From CAZOHN01 sp964579325 (GTDB lineage: Bacteria > Pseudomonadota > Alphaproteobacteria > Rhodobacterales > Rhodobacteraceae), in contig CAZOHN010000004.1 in assembly GCA_964579325.1 (NCBI GenBank), positions 1-50,477 of the forward strand: 50,477 bases of DNA. The letters run 5' to 3'. A model generated the notes under the pieces. That model ran no database searches, was not told where the DNA came from, and saw nothing but the letters and a program-made list of their open reading frames with translations. Every line of letters begins with the position of its first letter. The stretch's first letter is position 1. The translations under genes and the position numbers were made by a program. Positions 7,767 to 16,822 of this stretch are shown one piece after another.

Positions 7767-8104
7767 GCCGGCTTCCTGTTCTGGCCCGCAAGCTGGTCCT
7801 TGAGGCGCCTGCACGGGTGCCCGACGGCGCGGGCGGGTTCATCGACACCTGGCAGGTGCTGGGCGAGCACTGGGCCGAGGTGCTGGCGACAACGGGCCGC
7901 GACGGGGCGGGCGAGGCGGCGACGCTGTCGCTGGTGCCCTGGCGGATCACGGTGCGGGGCGCGCCTTTCGGGTCGCCGTCACGGCCTCGGCCGGACCAGC
8001 GGTTTCGCGAAGGTGAACGGGTGTTCACGATCCTCGCTGTTGCCGAGGCCGACGGGCGGGGACACTACCTCACCTGCCATGCGCGCGAGGAGCGGTTGAA
8101 ATGA
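7763..8104 (+). CDS. GTA head-tail adaptor / stopper (g7)
   Basis: 113-residue head-closure protein of the phage head-tail joining family. The pattern is typical: an antiparallel beta domain with GGFIDTWQVLGEHWAEVLATTGRD, a central WRITVRGAPFG segment and a C-terminal strand. In the RcGTA particle the equivalent protein closes the channel below the adaptor. It overlaps both g6 and g8 by four bases, which implies translational coupling. Confidence 0.87.
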   Translation: MSRLPVLARKLVLEAPARVPDGAGGFIDTWQVLGEHWAEVLATTGRDGAGEAATLSLVPWRITVRGAPFGSPSRPRPDQRFREGERVFTILAVAEADGRGHYLTCHAREERLK

Positions 8105-8511
8105 GCTACGCAGCATCGGCGGCGTTGCAGGCGGCTGTCTATCAGCGACTGCGCGCGGATACCGCCATCGAAGCGATGGTCGGTGAGGCGATCTATGACG
8201 CGGTGCCGGCGGGCCTGCCGCCGGAAACCTACATCAGCCTCGGCCCCGAGGAGGTTCGTGATCGGTCGGACAAGACCGGGTCGGGCGCGATGCACGAGTT
8301 TTCCGTGAGCATCGTCACGGATGCGGCCGGATTCCAGCAGGCCAAGGCGCTGGCGGGCGCGGTATCGGACGCGCTGGTGGGGGCGGAACTGATCCTGGCG
8401 CGCGGACGGCTGGTGGATCTTTGGTTCCAGCGCGCTCGGGCGCGGCGAGTCGGCAAGGCCGACCAGCGACGGATCGACCTGTGGTTCCGCGCCCAGGTGG
8501 ACATCGACTGA
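8101..8511 (+). CDS. GTA tail terminator, DUF3168 family (g8)
   Basis: 136-residue DUF3168 protein that caps the tail tube and joins it to the head. It starts with the helix AASAALQAAVYQRLRADTAI and contains PETYISLGPEEVRDRSDKTGSG, followed by a histidine/valine strand (MHEFSVSIVTDA) typical of the family. It overlaps g7 by four bases. A 90-base gap separates it from the tail tube gene, the first real gap in this module. Confidence 0.88.
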   Translation: MSYAASAALQAAVYQRLRADTAIEAMVGEAIYDAVPAGLPPETYISLGPEEVRDRSDKTGSGAMHEFSVSIVTDAAGFQQAKALAGAVSDALVGAELILARGRLVDLWFQRARARRVGKADQRRIDLWFRAQVDID

Positions 8512-8601
8512 AACAGACCGGTCGGTCGGGAGCGGCCGATCGGAACCGACCAGATGGTAGGGACCGGCGCGAGCCGGTGGATCTTCAACGGAGTGACGGA
8601 C

Positions 8602-9015
8602 ATGGCGGCCCAGAGCGGCAAGGACCTTCTCATCAAGCTCGACCTGAACGGCAGTGGCCAGTTCGAGACAATCGCGGGCCTGCGCGCCACGCGGATCAGC
8701 TTCAACGCCGAGACGGTGGATGTCACCAGCCTCGAGAGCCAGGGCGGTTGGCGCGAGTTGCTGGCTGGCGCGGGAGTCAGGGCGGCGTCGATCAGCGGCT
8801 CGGGAATATTCAAGGACGAGGCAACCGACGAGCGGGCGCGGCAGATCTTCTTCGACGGCGAGATCCCGGCGTTCCAGGTCATCATTCCGTCCTTCGGGAT
8901 CGTCGAGGGACCCTTCCAGATCACTTCTGTCGAGTATTCGGGCAGCTACAACGGCGAAGCCACCTATGAACTGTCACTGGCGTCGGCGGGCGTGCTGACG
9001 TTCACGGCGCTCTGA
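8602..9015 (+). CDS. GTA major tail tube protein (g9)
   Basis: 137-residue tail tube subunit, polymerised into the short non-contractile GTA tail. The features are an N-terminal GKDLLIKLD strand, RATRISFNAETVDVTSLES, and DGEIPAFQVIIPSFGIVEGPF, all typical of phage major tail proteins of the TP901-1 type. The open frame reaches back to 8554, but ATG 8602 gives the family N-terminus and length. The next gene starts on the last base of this stop. Confidence 0.9.
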   Translation: MAAQSGKDLLIKLDLNGSGQFETIAGLRATRISFNAETVDVTSLESQGGWRELLAGAGVRAASISGSGIFKDEATDERARQIFFDGEIPAFQVIIPSFGIVEGPFQITSVEYSGSYNGEATYELSLASAGVLTFTAL

Positions 9016-9335
9016 TGGCGAACCCGCATGCAGGCGAGGTGGGACTGGTGCTGGATGGCGAGCGCCTCGCGTTGAAACTGACTCTGGGTGCGCTGGCGGA
9101 GCTGGAGGCGGCCCTCGGCACCGACAGCCTCGTGGCTCTCGTGGAGCGGTTCGAGGCGCGCAGCTTTTCGACCCGTGACGTGCTGATGCTGATCGTGGCC
9201 GGTCTGCGGGGCGGCGGGTGGCGCGGGACAGCCGACGACCTGCGCACCGCTGAAATCGCAGGCGGGCCGTTCGAAGCGGCACGCGTGGCGGCGGAACTGC
9301 TGGTCCGTGCTTTCCAGCCGCCCGCGCGGCCCTGA
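9015..9335 (+). CDS. GTA tail assembly chaperone (g10)
   Basis: 106-residue protein in the g10 position. It begins with a short beta region (GLVLDGERLALKLTLGALAELEAALG) and continues as helices, as expected for the GTA gp10 family, which helps load the tape measure. The one-base overlap with g9 suggests coupling. With the short g10.1 gene it resembles the two-component tail chaperone pair of siphophages, here as two separate frames and not as a frameshift product. Confidence 0.85.
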   Translation: MANPHAGEVGLVLDGERLALKLTLGALAELEAALGTDSLVALVERFEARSFSTRDVLMLIVAGLRGGGWRGTADDLRTAEIAGGPFEAARVAAELLVRAFQPPARP

Positions 9336-9347
9336 GCGAGGCGTCCC

Positions 9348-9551
9348 ATGAAAGGGTTCGACTGGCCGGCGCTGATGCGGATGGGGATGCATGGCCTCGG
9401 GCTGAAGCCCTGGGAGTTCTGGGCGCTGACGCCGGCGGAGCTGATGATCTTGACCGGTCGGGAGGTACTCGAAATGCCGTTTGACCGGGCGCGGCTGGCC
9501 GAGCTTGCGGCGGCCTTTCCGGATGTGAAGAGGGAAACCCAAAATGGCTGA
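9348..9551 (+). CDS. GTA tail assembly chaperone (g10.1, rcc01693-like)
   Basis: 67-residue protein between g10 and the tape measure, equal to RcGTA g10.1. Recognisable elements are FDWPALMRMGMHGLGLKPWEFWALTPAEL, a pattern seen in short phage tail assembly chaperones. It overlaps the tape measure start by eight bases. It is too short for a confident fold call by eye, but position and sequence agree. Confidence 0.85.
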   Translation: MKGFDWPALMRMGMHGLGLKPWEFWALTPAELMILTGREVLEMPFDRARLAELAAAFPDVKRETQNG

Positions 9552-10206
9552 CATGGACGGGTTCGACGGGCTGGAGGACCAGGTCCGCGCGCTCGAGGCG
9601 AGCCTCGGGGCGACGCAGAGCGTGGCGGCGGCCTTCGACGGCGAACTGGCGCGAGTGCGCGACACGATGGCGGCCGCGGGGCGCGATGCCTCGGGGCTGT
9701 CGAACGCGGTTGGCCGTGGGCTGCGAAACGCCTTTGACGGGCTGGTGTTCGACGGAATGAAGCTGTCGGACGCGCTGAAGGGCCTGGGACGGTCGATCAC
9801 CGACGCCGCTTACGCCGCGGCGATGAAGCCGGTGACGGACCACTTTGGCGGGCTGATCGCGGGAGGAATCGAGAACCTCGTCTCGGGTCTGATCCCGTTC
9901 GAAAAGGGTGGCGCGTTCAGCCAAGGGCGGGTCACGGCCTTTGCCAACGGGGGCGTGGTGAACGGGCCGACCCACTTTCCGATGCGGGGTGGCTGGGGCC
10001 TGATGGGCGAAGCGGGTGCGGAAGCGATCATGCCGCTCTCGCGCGGGTCCGACGGCAAGCTCGGTGTCCGGATGGAGGGCGGCGGGAGGCCCGTCAGTGT
10101 GGTGATGAACATAGCGACTCCCGACGCAGAGGGTTTTCGCCGCAGCCAGGGGCAGATTGCGGCGCAGATCACCCGCGCACTCGGCCGCGGCCAGCGCAAC
10201 CGGTAA
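9544..10206 (+). CDS. GTA tape measure protein (g11)
   Basis: 220-residue tape measure protein setting tail length. It is very short for a tape measure, in line with the short GTA tail. The N-terminal half is a helical coiled-coil-like region (LEDQVRALEASLGATQSVAAAFDGEL), followed by a glycine-rich hydrophobic segment (AAMKPVTDHFGGLIAGGIEN) and the GLMGEAGAEAIMPLSRG motif common to phage tape measures. It overlaps g10.1 by eight bases. Confidence 0.88.
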   Translation: MADMDGFDGLEDQVRALEASLGATQSVAAAFDGELARVRDTMAAAGRDASGLSNAVGRGLRNAFDGLVFDGMKLSDALKGLGRSITDAAYAAAMKPVTDHFGGLIAGGIENLVSGLIPFEKGGAFSQGRVTAFANGGVVNGPTHFPMRGGWGLMGEAGAEAIMPLSRGSDGKLGVRMEGGGRPVSVVMNIATPDAEGFRRSQGQIAAQITRALGRGQRNR

Positions 10207-10218
10207 GGGAGAGGCAGG

Positions 10219-10854
10219 ATGCCATTTCATGAAGTGCGGTTTCCCGCCAACCTGAGCTTCGGCTCGGTCGGCGGGCCTGAGCGGCGCACGGAGATCGTGA
10301 CGCTTGCCAACGGTTTCGAAGAGCGCAACACGCCTTGGGCTCACTCGCGCCGGCGCTACGACGCAGGGCTGGGGCTGCGGAGCCTCGATGACGTGCAGGC
10401 GTTGACTGCGTTCTTCGAGGCGCGGCGCGGCCAGTTGTTCGGGTTTCGATGGAAGGATTGGGCCGACTACAAGTCGTCGGTCTCTTCGGCGGCGGTGGAC
10501 TTTCGCGATCAGGTGGCCGGTGAGGGTGACGGGGTCACGGTAGGCTTCCAGCTGACGAAGTCGTACCGATCCGGCCCAGGGCTGGACTACGTCCGGCCGA
10601 TCACGAAGCCGGTTGCCGGCACGGTGAAGATGGGTGTTGCGGGCGATGCGATGCAGGAAGGCGTCCACTACGAGGTGGATACGTCGACCGGGATCGTGAC
10701 CTTCGCGGAGGCTCCGGCGCTTGGTGCTCAGATCACGGCCGGGTTCGAGTTCGATGTTCCCGTGCGATTCGATACCGATCGCATCCAGACCTCCGTGGCA
10801 AGTTTCCAGGCAGGTGAGGTGCCCAACGTTCCGATCGTGGAGGTGCGCGTCTGA
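10219..10854 (+). CDS. GTA distal tail protein, DUF2460 family (g12)
   Basis: 211-residue DUF2460 protein that forms the distal tail ring joining tube to baseplate. It has the family N-terminus MPFHEVRFPANLSFGSVGGP and the EERNTPWAHSRRRYDAG block, followed by GFRWKDWADYKS and a C-terminal FDVPVRFDTDRI. A GGGAGAGGCAGG ribosome-binding region precedes the ATG. It shares one base with g13. Confidence 0.92.
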   Translation: MPFHEVRFPANLSFGSVGGPERRTEIVTLANGFEERNTPWAHSRRRYDAGLGLRSLDDVQALTAFFEARRGQLFGFRWKDWADYKSSVSSAAVDFRDQVAGEGDGVTVGFQLTKSYRSGPGLDYVRPITKPVAGTVKMGVAGDAMQEGVHYEVDTSTGIVTFAEAPALGAQITAGFEFDVPVRFDTDRIQTSVASFQAGEVPNVPIVEVRV

Positions 10855-11759
10855 TGCCGGTATCGACCGATCTCATGGCGCACCTGGCCACGGGTGCGAC
10901 GACTGTTTGCCGGGCATGGGCGCTGACGCGACGGGATGGCGTTGTGCTGGGGTTCACTGACCATGACTGCGACCTGCAGTTCGACGGCATCCTATTCCGC
11001 GCCGACAGCGGGCTAACAGCCAAAGCGCTGCAGCAGACTACGGGCTTGTCGGTCGACAACACCGAGGCGCTAGGGGTTCTGTCATCGGAGGCGATCTCCG
11101 ACGCCGATATCGCGGCCGGGCGATTCGACGGTGCCGAGGTACGGGCCTGGCTGGTGAACTGGACCGCTCCGGAGCAGCGGGTGATACAGTTCCGCGGGTC
11201 GGTGGGGGAAATCGTGCGGAAGGCCGGCGCATTCCAGGCGGAGTTGCGCGGGTTGACCGAAGCGCTGAACCAGTCGCAGGGGCGGGTATATCAGAAGCCC
11301 TGCACCGCGGTGCTAGGAGATGGCAAATGCCGGTTCGACCTGAGCCGGCCGGGCTATCGGGTGGAAGTCCCGGCCGGGCCGGTCGAAGGCGGGCGGGTGT
11401 TCCGGCTTGAGGGCCTCGAGGGATTTGCGGATCGATGGTTCGATCGCGGTGTGTTGCGAGTTCTTGGCGGTGAGGCTGCCGGCCTGCAGGCCCTCATCAA
11501 GAACGACGCGCGCGAGGGCGCGGTCCGGCGGATCGAGCTATGGGAGGCGCTCGGGCTTCCGGTAGGTGAGGGCGACCTCGTGCGCCTGGAATCCGGGTGC
11601 GACAAGCGCGCCGAGACTTGTCGGGTGAAGTTCGACAATTTCGAGAATTTCCGGGGCTTTCCGCATGTGCCGGGCGAGGACTGGCTGATGACCTACCCGG
11701 TCTCGGCAGGAAAGAACGATGGCGGGTCGTTGTCGACGAGCGGGGTAAAGTTGCCATGA
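10854..11759 (+). CDS. GTA baseplate hub protein, DUF2163 family (g13)
   Basis: 301-residue hub protein with N-terminal DUF2163 and a C-terminal BR0599-like domain. The LTRRDGVVLGFTDHDCDLQFDG and VDNTEALGVLSSEAISDADIAAGRFDGAEV signatures are clear. A four-cysteine set (PCTAVLGDGKC, later GCDKRAETCRVKF) suggests a structural metal site; the Fe-S cluster reported for the RcGTA hub would fit, but I infer this from memory. NFENFRGFPHVPGEDWL near the end is a family hallmark. It overlaps g14 by four bases. Confidence 0.92.
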   Translation: MPVSTDLMAHLATGATTVCRAWALTRRDGVVLGFTDHDCDLQFDGILFRADSGLTAKALQQTTGLSVDNTEALGVLSSEAISDADIAAGRFDGAEVRAWLVNWTAPEQRVIQFRGSVGEIVRKAGAFQAELRGLTEALNQSQGRVYQKPCTAVLGDGKCRFDLSRPGYRVEVPAGPVEGGRVFRLEGLEGFADRWFDRGVLRVLGGEAAGLQALIKNDAREGAVRRIELWEALGLPVGEGDLVRLESGCDKRAETCRVKFDNFENFRGFPHVPGEDWLMTYPVSAGKNDGGSLSTSGVKLP

Positions 11760-12196
11760 GCGGGGCGCAGGTTGTCGCCGAGGCTCGCGGCTGGATCGGG
11801 ACGCCCTACCGGCATCAGGGTGCGACGAAGGGTGCAGGGACCGACTGCCTCGGGTTGATCCGGGGCGTCTGGCGGGCACTTCATGGCGACGAACCCGAGA
11901 GTGTGCCGGCATATACGATGGACTGGGCCGAGCCGCGGCAAGAAGAAGTACTCTGGGCGGCTGCGATGCGGCACCTCGTGGCAAAGCCGGTTGACGCCGC
12001 GGCGGAAGGCGACGTGATCCTCTTCCGGATGCGGGAACGGTCGGTGGCAAAGCACCTCGGCATCCAGGCGACGCCTGTTTCGGGCGCGACATTCATTCAT
12101 GCCTATACGGGTCACGGAGTGGTCGAAAGCCCGCTTTCGGAGCCCTGGGCGCGGCGGATCGTGGCACGGTTCGCCTTTCCGGAGGCTGAAGGCTGA
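11756..12196 (+). CDS. GTA cell-wall peptidase, NlpC/P60 type (g14)
   Basis: 146-residue NlpC/P60 peptidase of the tail tip, thought to open the recipient peptidoglycan during DNA entry. Cys31 in GTDCLGLIRGVW is the nucleophile; His100 (VAKHLGI) is the likely catalytic His, and His115 (FIHAY) may be the third polar residue. The frame is open much further upstream, but ATG 11756 overlaps the g13 stop as ATGA and gives the family N-terminus. It shares one base with the next gene. Confidence 0.9.
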   Translation: MSGAQVVAEARGWIGTPYRHQGATKGAGTDCLGLIRGVWRALHGDEPESVPAYTMDWAEPRQEEVLWAAAMRHLVAKPVDAAAEGDVILFRMRERSVAKHLGIQATPVSGATFIHAYTGHGVVESPLSEPWARRIVARFAFPEAEG

Positions 12197-15100
12197 TGGC
12201 AACAATCGTACTTTCTGCCGCGGGAGCTGCGCTCGGCTCGTCGCTCGGCGGCTCGGTGCTGGGCCTCTCGACTGCGGTAATCGGCCGGGCAGTCGGGGCA
12301 ACGCTTGGGCGGGTGATCGACCAGCGTCTGATGGGCTCCGGCAGCCAGGTGGTCGAGCAGGGAAAGGTCGAGCGGTTCCGGCTGATGGGTGCCAGCGAAG
12401 GCGCGCCTGTCCAGCAGCTTTGGGGGCGGCTCAGGGTATCGGGTCAGGTGGTCTGGGCCACACGTTTCCAGGAGAGGGTGACGGTCTCAGGCGGATCAGG
12501 CAAGGGCGCGCCGACGCCGCCGAAGACGCGGACCTATAGTTACGGCATCAGCCTCGCGATCGCGCTCTGCGAGGGTGAGATCGCGCGAGTGGGGCGGATC
12601 TGGGCGGATGGTGCCGAGGTTGAGCCGGCCAGCCTCAATTTCCGAGTCTACAGGGGGACCGAAGACCAGCTTCCCGACGCGAAGATTGCCGCGGTCGAGG
12701 GTGCTGGCCGTGCACCGGCCTACCGGGGTATCGCCTATGTGGTCTTCGAGGATCTTGACCTGTCGAGATTCGGCAACCGGGTGCCGCAGTTCAGCTTCGA
12801 GGTCATCCGCCCTGCGCGCGCTCCTTCGGGAGCGGCAGGGCTTGCCGACGTGATCCGTGGCGTGGCTCTGGTGCCGGGGACCGGCGAGTACGCGCTGGCG
12901 ACAACCCCGGTGCATTTCGAGGATTCACCTGGCGTGAACCGGACGGCGAATGCCCATACGCCAGGTGCTGCGACGGACCTTGCAGCATCCCTGAGCCAAC
13001 TCGAGGGCGAGTTGCCGGAGTGCGGGTCGGTTCTGCTGGTGGCGTCTTGGTTCGGCGATGACTTGCGCTGCGGAACGTGCGCCATTCGGCCGAAAGTCGA
13101 GCAGCAACAAGTTGATGGTGTGGGGATGCCCTGGTCGGTGTCCGGGCTAACGCGGGCCACCGCGGAGACGGTGCCATGGCTCGAAGGTCGCCCGGTCTAT
13201 GGTGGGACGCCGACAGACCGGTCGGTGATTGAGGCGATTGCCGCCTTGCGCGAGGCAGGAAAGTCGACAGTCTTCTATCCTTTCGTCCTGATGGAACAGG
13301 TAGCTGGGAACGGGCGTCCAGACCCCTGGTCGGGCGAGCCGGACCAGCCGGTTCTACCTTGGCGCGGGCGGATCACGACTTCGGTTGCTCCGGGCCGCGC
13401 GGGCAGTCCTGATGGTACAGCCGCTGCAGAGGCGGAGGTGTCGGCGTTCTTCGGAACTGCGCAGCCCGGTGACTTTGCTGTGGGCTCGGAAGGCGTGGGC
13501 TACACCGGAGCGTCCGACTGGGGCTTCCGCAGGATGATCCTGCACTATGCGCACTTGTGTGCCGCTGCGGGTGGTGTCGATGCCTTCTGTATCGGGTCCG
13601 AGATGCGGAGCCTGACCCAAATCAGAGGTGCTGGTGGGTCATTTCCCGCAGTCTCGGCGTTGCGTGACCTTGCGCGAGATGTACGCCATATCCTCGGACC
13701 AGATACCAAGATCGGATACGCGGCGGATTGGTCGGAGTACTTCGGCTATCATCCGCAGGACGGATCCGGAGACGTCTATTTTCATCTCGATCCGCTCTGG
13801 TCGGACCCCTACATCGATTTCATTGGCATCGACAACTACATGCCGCTGAGCGACTGGAGGGAGGGAGATGACCATGCCGACGCTGAGTGGGGGTCGATCT
13901 ATGCGCTCGACTACCTGAAGGCCAATGTAGCCGGTGGCGAAGGGTATGACTGGTACTACGCTTCGGAGGAAGAGCGTAGAGCCCAACTCAGGGAGCCCAT
14001 CACCGACGGTGCCCATGGAGAGCCCTGGGTCTTCCGCTACAAAGACCTGCGAAACTGGTGGGAGAGACCCCACCACGAGCGGATCGGCGGAGTACGGAGT
14101 ACGGTACCGACGGCCTGGGTGCCACAGTCGAAGCCGTTCTGGTTCACGGAGTTCGGATGCGCGGCGATTGACAAGGGGACAAACGAGCCGAACAAGTTCC
14201 TCGACCGCAAGTCATCGGAATCCTCACGCCCACGGTTCTCGAAAGGGACGCGCGACGATCTGATCCAGGCGCAATATTATCTCGCCGTCACGTCGCACTG
14301 GTCTGACCCTGGCAACAACCCGGTTTCGGAAGTCTTTGGCGGGACCATGGTCGATCTTTCGCGGGCCCATGCCTGGGCTTGGGATGCGCGGCCTTATCCA
14401 GTATTTCCTTCGCTCGCCGAGATCTGGTCGGATGGCGAGAACTACATCCGCGGGCACTGGTTGAACGGCCGGGTATCGTCTCAGTCGCTTGCGGCGGTTG
14501 TTGCGGAGATTTGCGCTAGGTCAGGGATGCCGGATGCCGATGTATCCGACCTCTATGGGCTGGTGCGCGGCTATTCGGTTTCTGATGTGGACTCGGCACG
14601 GTCTGCACTCCAACCGTTGATGCTGGCCTACGGTTTCGAGGCGGTGGAGCGCGCCGGGACACTAGGGTTCCGCAACCGCTCGCTCGCGAAGACGACCCGG
14701 CTGTCAATGGACGTTCTTGCACTCATGGCGGAGCAGGAGACGGCTCTTGAGTTCGCGCGATCACCAGCGGCGGAAACGGCGGGACGTGTGAGGCTAACAC
14801 ATGTCGAGGCCGATGGGGACTTCGCGGCCCGTGCCTCCGAGGCGGTTTCGGCGGACGAGGCAACCTATGCAATCTCGCAATCGGAACTGCCGCTTGTGCT
14901 GACGGCAGCGGAAGGGCGGGCAATCGTCGAGCGCTGGCTGTCGGAGGCGCGGGTTGCCCGCGACACGGTGCGCTTCTCGTTGCCGCCCTCCGCCCTGACT
15001 GTAGGGGCCGGTGACCTTGTGGACTTGGGCGACGCGGGCGGGGCGCTCTACCGGGTGGACCGAGTTGAACAGGCTGGTGCAATTCTGATTGAGGCGGTGC

Positions 15101-16113
15101 GGACTGAGCGGCATCTCCAGACGCCTAGCGAAGCTATCGAGGAGTATCCAGGCCTACAGCCATACTCGCCGGCGCTTCCGGTTCATGCGTTGTTCCTAGA
15201 CCTGCCGCTACTTACAGGAAACGAAGTGCCGCACGCGCCACATGTCGCCGCATCGTCGGACCCGTGGCCCGGAGGAGTGGCGTTGTATTCGTCGATGTCA
15301 GGCGACCAGGGCTATGAGCTCAACTCCGTATTGGAACAATCCGCTGTGATCGGGACGACCCTGTCAGCCCTCCCGGCAGGGCGATCTGGACTGTGGCAGC
15401 GTGGCGTGGAGATGAGAGTTCGGATCTCGGGCGGCGTACTTGTGTCGGCTGGGGAGACGGCGGTGCTTGCCGGGGCCAACGTTGCGGCAATCGGGAGCGG
15501 CGCCGCCGAGGGCTGGGAACTTATTCAGTTCCGGGACGCCAAGCTGATTGGTCTCGACGAGTACGAGCTTTCGGGTCTGTTGCGGGGACAGCTTGGCACC
15601 GAGGCCGACATGGCAGAAGTCTGGCCGCCCGGAAGTGCATTCGTCTTGCTTTCTCCGGCGATCAAGCAGATCAACCTGCAGCTTTCGGCACGGCGGCTTG
15701 CGCGGGACTACCGAATTGGCCCGGCAACGCGGCCCTATGACGATATCTCCTACATCCATCGCGTCGAGGCATTCTCGGGCATCGGTCTTCGTCCCTATGC
15801 GCCGGCGCACCTGGTCGCCGCGCCGATCGATTCAGGTGCCCTTCTGTTCTCGTGGGTGCGGCGCACCCGGATCGGGGGCGACAGTTGGGAGGGCGAGGAA
15901 GTGCCTCTTGGCGAGGACTTCGAGGCATACCGCGTCAGGGTTCTTGTCGGAGAAGAAGTCCGGCGAGAACTGACTGTCACCTCGCCCTCCTGGACCTACA
16001 CCTCGTCCGATCAGGTCTCGGACGGCGTGACTGGCCCAATCTCCATCGAGGTTGCGCAGCTTTCGGCCACGTTCGGGCCTGGCCCATTCAAGAGGATCGA
16101 TACACATGTCTGA
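12196..16113 (+). CDS. GTA tail-tip / host-recognition megatron protein (g15)
   Basis: 1305-residue protein, the largest in the cluster, matching RcGTA g15. A glycine-rich N-terminus (ALGSSLGGSVLGLSTAVIG) could act as a membrane-active segment. The middle (about residues 420-760) is a TIM-barrel-like glycoside-hydrolase fold with YAADWSEYFGYHPQDGSG, FIGIDNYMPLSDW and FWFTEFGCAAIDKG. A phage-tail type domain follows, and the C-terminal third ends in an FN3-like region. It probably binds the recipient surface and forms the DNA channel. Its GC content is lower than that of the head genes. Confidence 0.93.
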   Translation: MATIVLSAAGAALGSSLGGSVLGLSTAVIGRAVGATLGRVIDQRLMGSGSQVVEQGKVERFRLMGASEGAPVQQLWGRLRVSGQVVWATRFQERVTVSGGSGKGAPTPPKTRTYSYGISLAIALCEGEIARVGRIWADGAEVEPASLNFRVYRGTEDQLPDAKIAAVEGAGRAPAYRGIAYVVFEDLDLSRFGNRVPQFSFEVIRPARAPSGAAGLADVIRGVALVPGTGEYALATTPVHFEDSPGVNRTANAHTPGAATDLAASLSQLEGELPECGSVLLVASWFGDDLRCGTCAIRPKVEQQQVDGVGMPWSVSGLTRATAETVPWLEGRPVYGGTPTDRSVIEAIAALREAGKSTVFYPFVLMEQVAGNGRPDPWSGEPDQPVLPWRGRITTSVAPGRAGSPDGTAAAEAEVSAFFGTAQPGDFAVGSEGVGYTGASDWGFRRMILHYAHLCAAAGGVDAFCIGSEMRSLTQIRGAGGSFPAVSALRDLARDVRHILGPDTKIGYAADWSEYFGYHPQDGSGDVYFHLDPLWSDPYIDFIGIDNYMPLSDWREGDDHADAEWGSIYALDYLKANVAGGEGYDWYYASEEERRAQLREPITDGAHGEPWVFRYKDLRNWWERPHHERIGGVRSTVPTAWVPQSKPFWFTEFGCAAIDKGTNEPNKFLDRKSSESSRPRFSKGTRDDLIQAQYYLAVTSHWSDPGNNPVSEVFGGTMVDLSRAHAWAWDARPYPVFPSLAEIWSDGENYIRGHWLNGRVSSQSLAAVVAEICARSGMPDADVSDLYGLVRGYSVSDVDSARSALQPLMLAYGFEAVERAGTLGFRNRSLAKTTRLSMDVLALMAEQETALEFARSPAAETAGRVRLTHVEADGDFAARASEAVSADEATYAISQSELPLVLTAAEGRAIVERWLSEARVARDTVRFSLPPSALTVGAGDLVDLGDAGGALYRVDRVEQAGAILIEAVRTERHLQTPSEAIEEYPGLQPYSPALPVHALFLDLPLLTGNEVPHAPHVAASSDPWPGGVALYSSMSGDQGYELNSVLEQSAVIGTTLSALPAGRSGLWQRGVEMRVRISGGVLVSAGETAVLAGANVAAIGSGAAEGWELIQFRDAKLIGLDEYELSGLLRGQLGTEADMAEVWPPGSAFVLLSPAIKQINLQLSARRLARDYRIGPATRPYDDISYIHRVEAFSGIGLRPYAPAHLVAAPIDSGALLFSWVRRTRIGGDSWEGEEVPLGEDFEAYRVRVLVGEEVRRELTVTSPSWTYTSSDQVSDGVTGPISIEVAQLSATFGPGPFKRIDTHV

Positions 16114-16822
16114 GACCCCACTCCTGTCTCTGCCCCTGCTGTTGCCCTCGCAAGCTCAGAAGCACGTCACGGTCAACGAAGCTCTCTTACGCCTTGACGG
16201 GTTGACGCAGCTGGTGTTGGCGTCCCGCTCGGTCGCGGAACCGCCCGAGGCCTCAACCGATGGCTCGGTCTACGCCGTGCCGGAAGGCGCGGTGAACTCC
16301 TGGTCCGGCCAGGGCGGACGTATAGCCATTCGGAGCAACGGAGGATGGGTCTTCGTCCAGCCTTCCGCAGGGTGGCGCGCCTTCATCGAGGATGAGTGGG
16401 CCGTGGCGCTTCACGATGGTGAGTCGTGGGTTGCGCCCGCACTGGCCTTGTCACCAGGCGGGGCGATGTTCGGTCTTGCAGTGCAAGAGGTCGACCATTC
16501 GATGACGGCGGGTCCTGCTTCGATCGTCGAAGCCGCGATCCCGGCTAATGGGATTGTCTTCGGGGTGACGGGCAGGGTTCTGCAGGGGATCATGGGCACT
16601 GCATCCGACCTAAGTGTTGGAGTGCCCGGTGCGACAGACCGCTATGGAACGGGAATTGGGTTGGGCGAGGGGGCCTGGCTGCGAGGTCTGACAGGAACAC
16701 CACTGGCATACTATGGTCCGACCGACCTCGTCCTTACAGCAAACGGTGGGGATTTTTCTGGTACCGGGGTGATCCGGATTGCGGTCCACTACGCAACGCT
16801 TGGCCTGCCCAGAGAGCTTTGA
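16106..16822 (+). CDS. DUF2793 protein, probable GTA tail fibre component
   Basis: 238-residue protein with a DUF2793 N-terminus: SLPLLLPSQAQKHVTVNEALLRLD and the GGWVFVQPSAGWRAFIEDE block. The C-terminal half is beta-rich (GAMFGLAVQEVDHSMTAGPASI, GVTGRVLQGIMGTASDLSVG), as in phage fibre tips. ATG 16106 overlaps the g15 stop by eight bases, so it is coupled to the GTA operon. In R. capsulatus the tail fibre (rcc00171) is, as I recall, encoded away from the main cluster and carries DUF2793; here a similar gene is attached to the cluster. Confidence 0.82.
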   Translation: MSETPLLSLPLLLPSQAQKHVTVNEALLRLDGLTQLVLASRSVAEPPEASTDGSVYAVPEGAVNSWSGQGGRIAIRSNGGWVFVQPSAGWRAFIEDEWAVALHDGESWVAPALALSPGGAMFGLAVQEVDHSMTAGPASIVEAAIPANGIVFGVTGRVLQGIMGTASDLSVGVPGATDRYGTGIGLGEGAWLRGLTGTPLAYYGPTDLVLTANGGDFSGTGVIRIAVHYATLGLPREL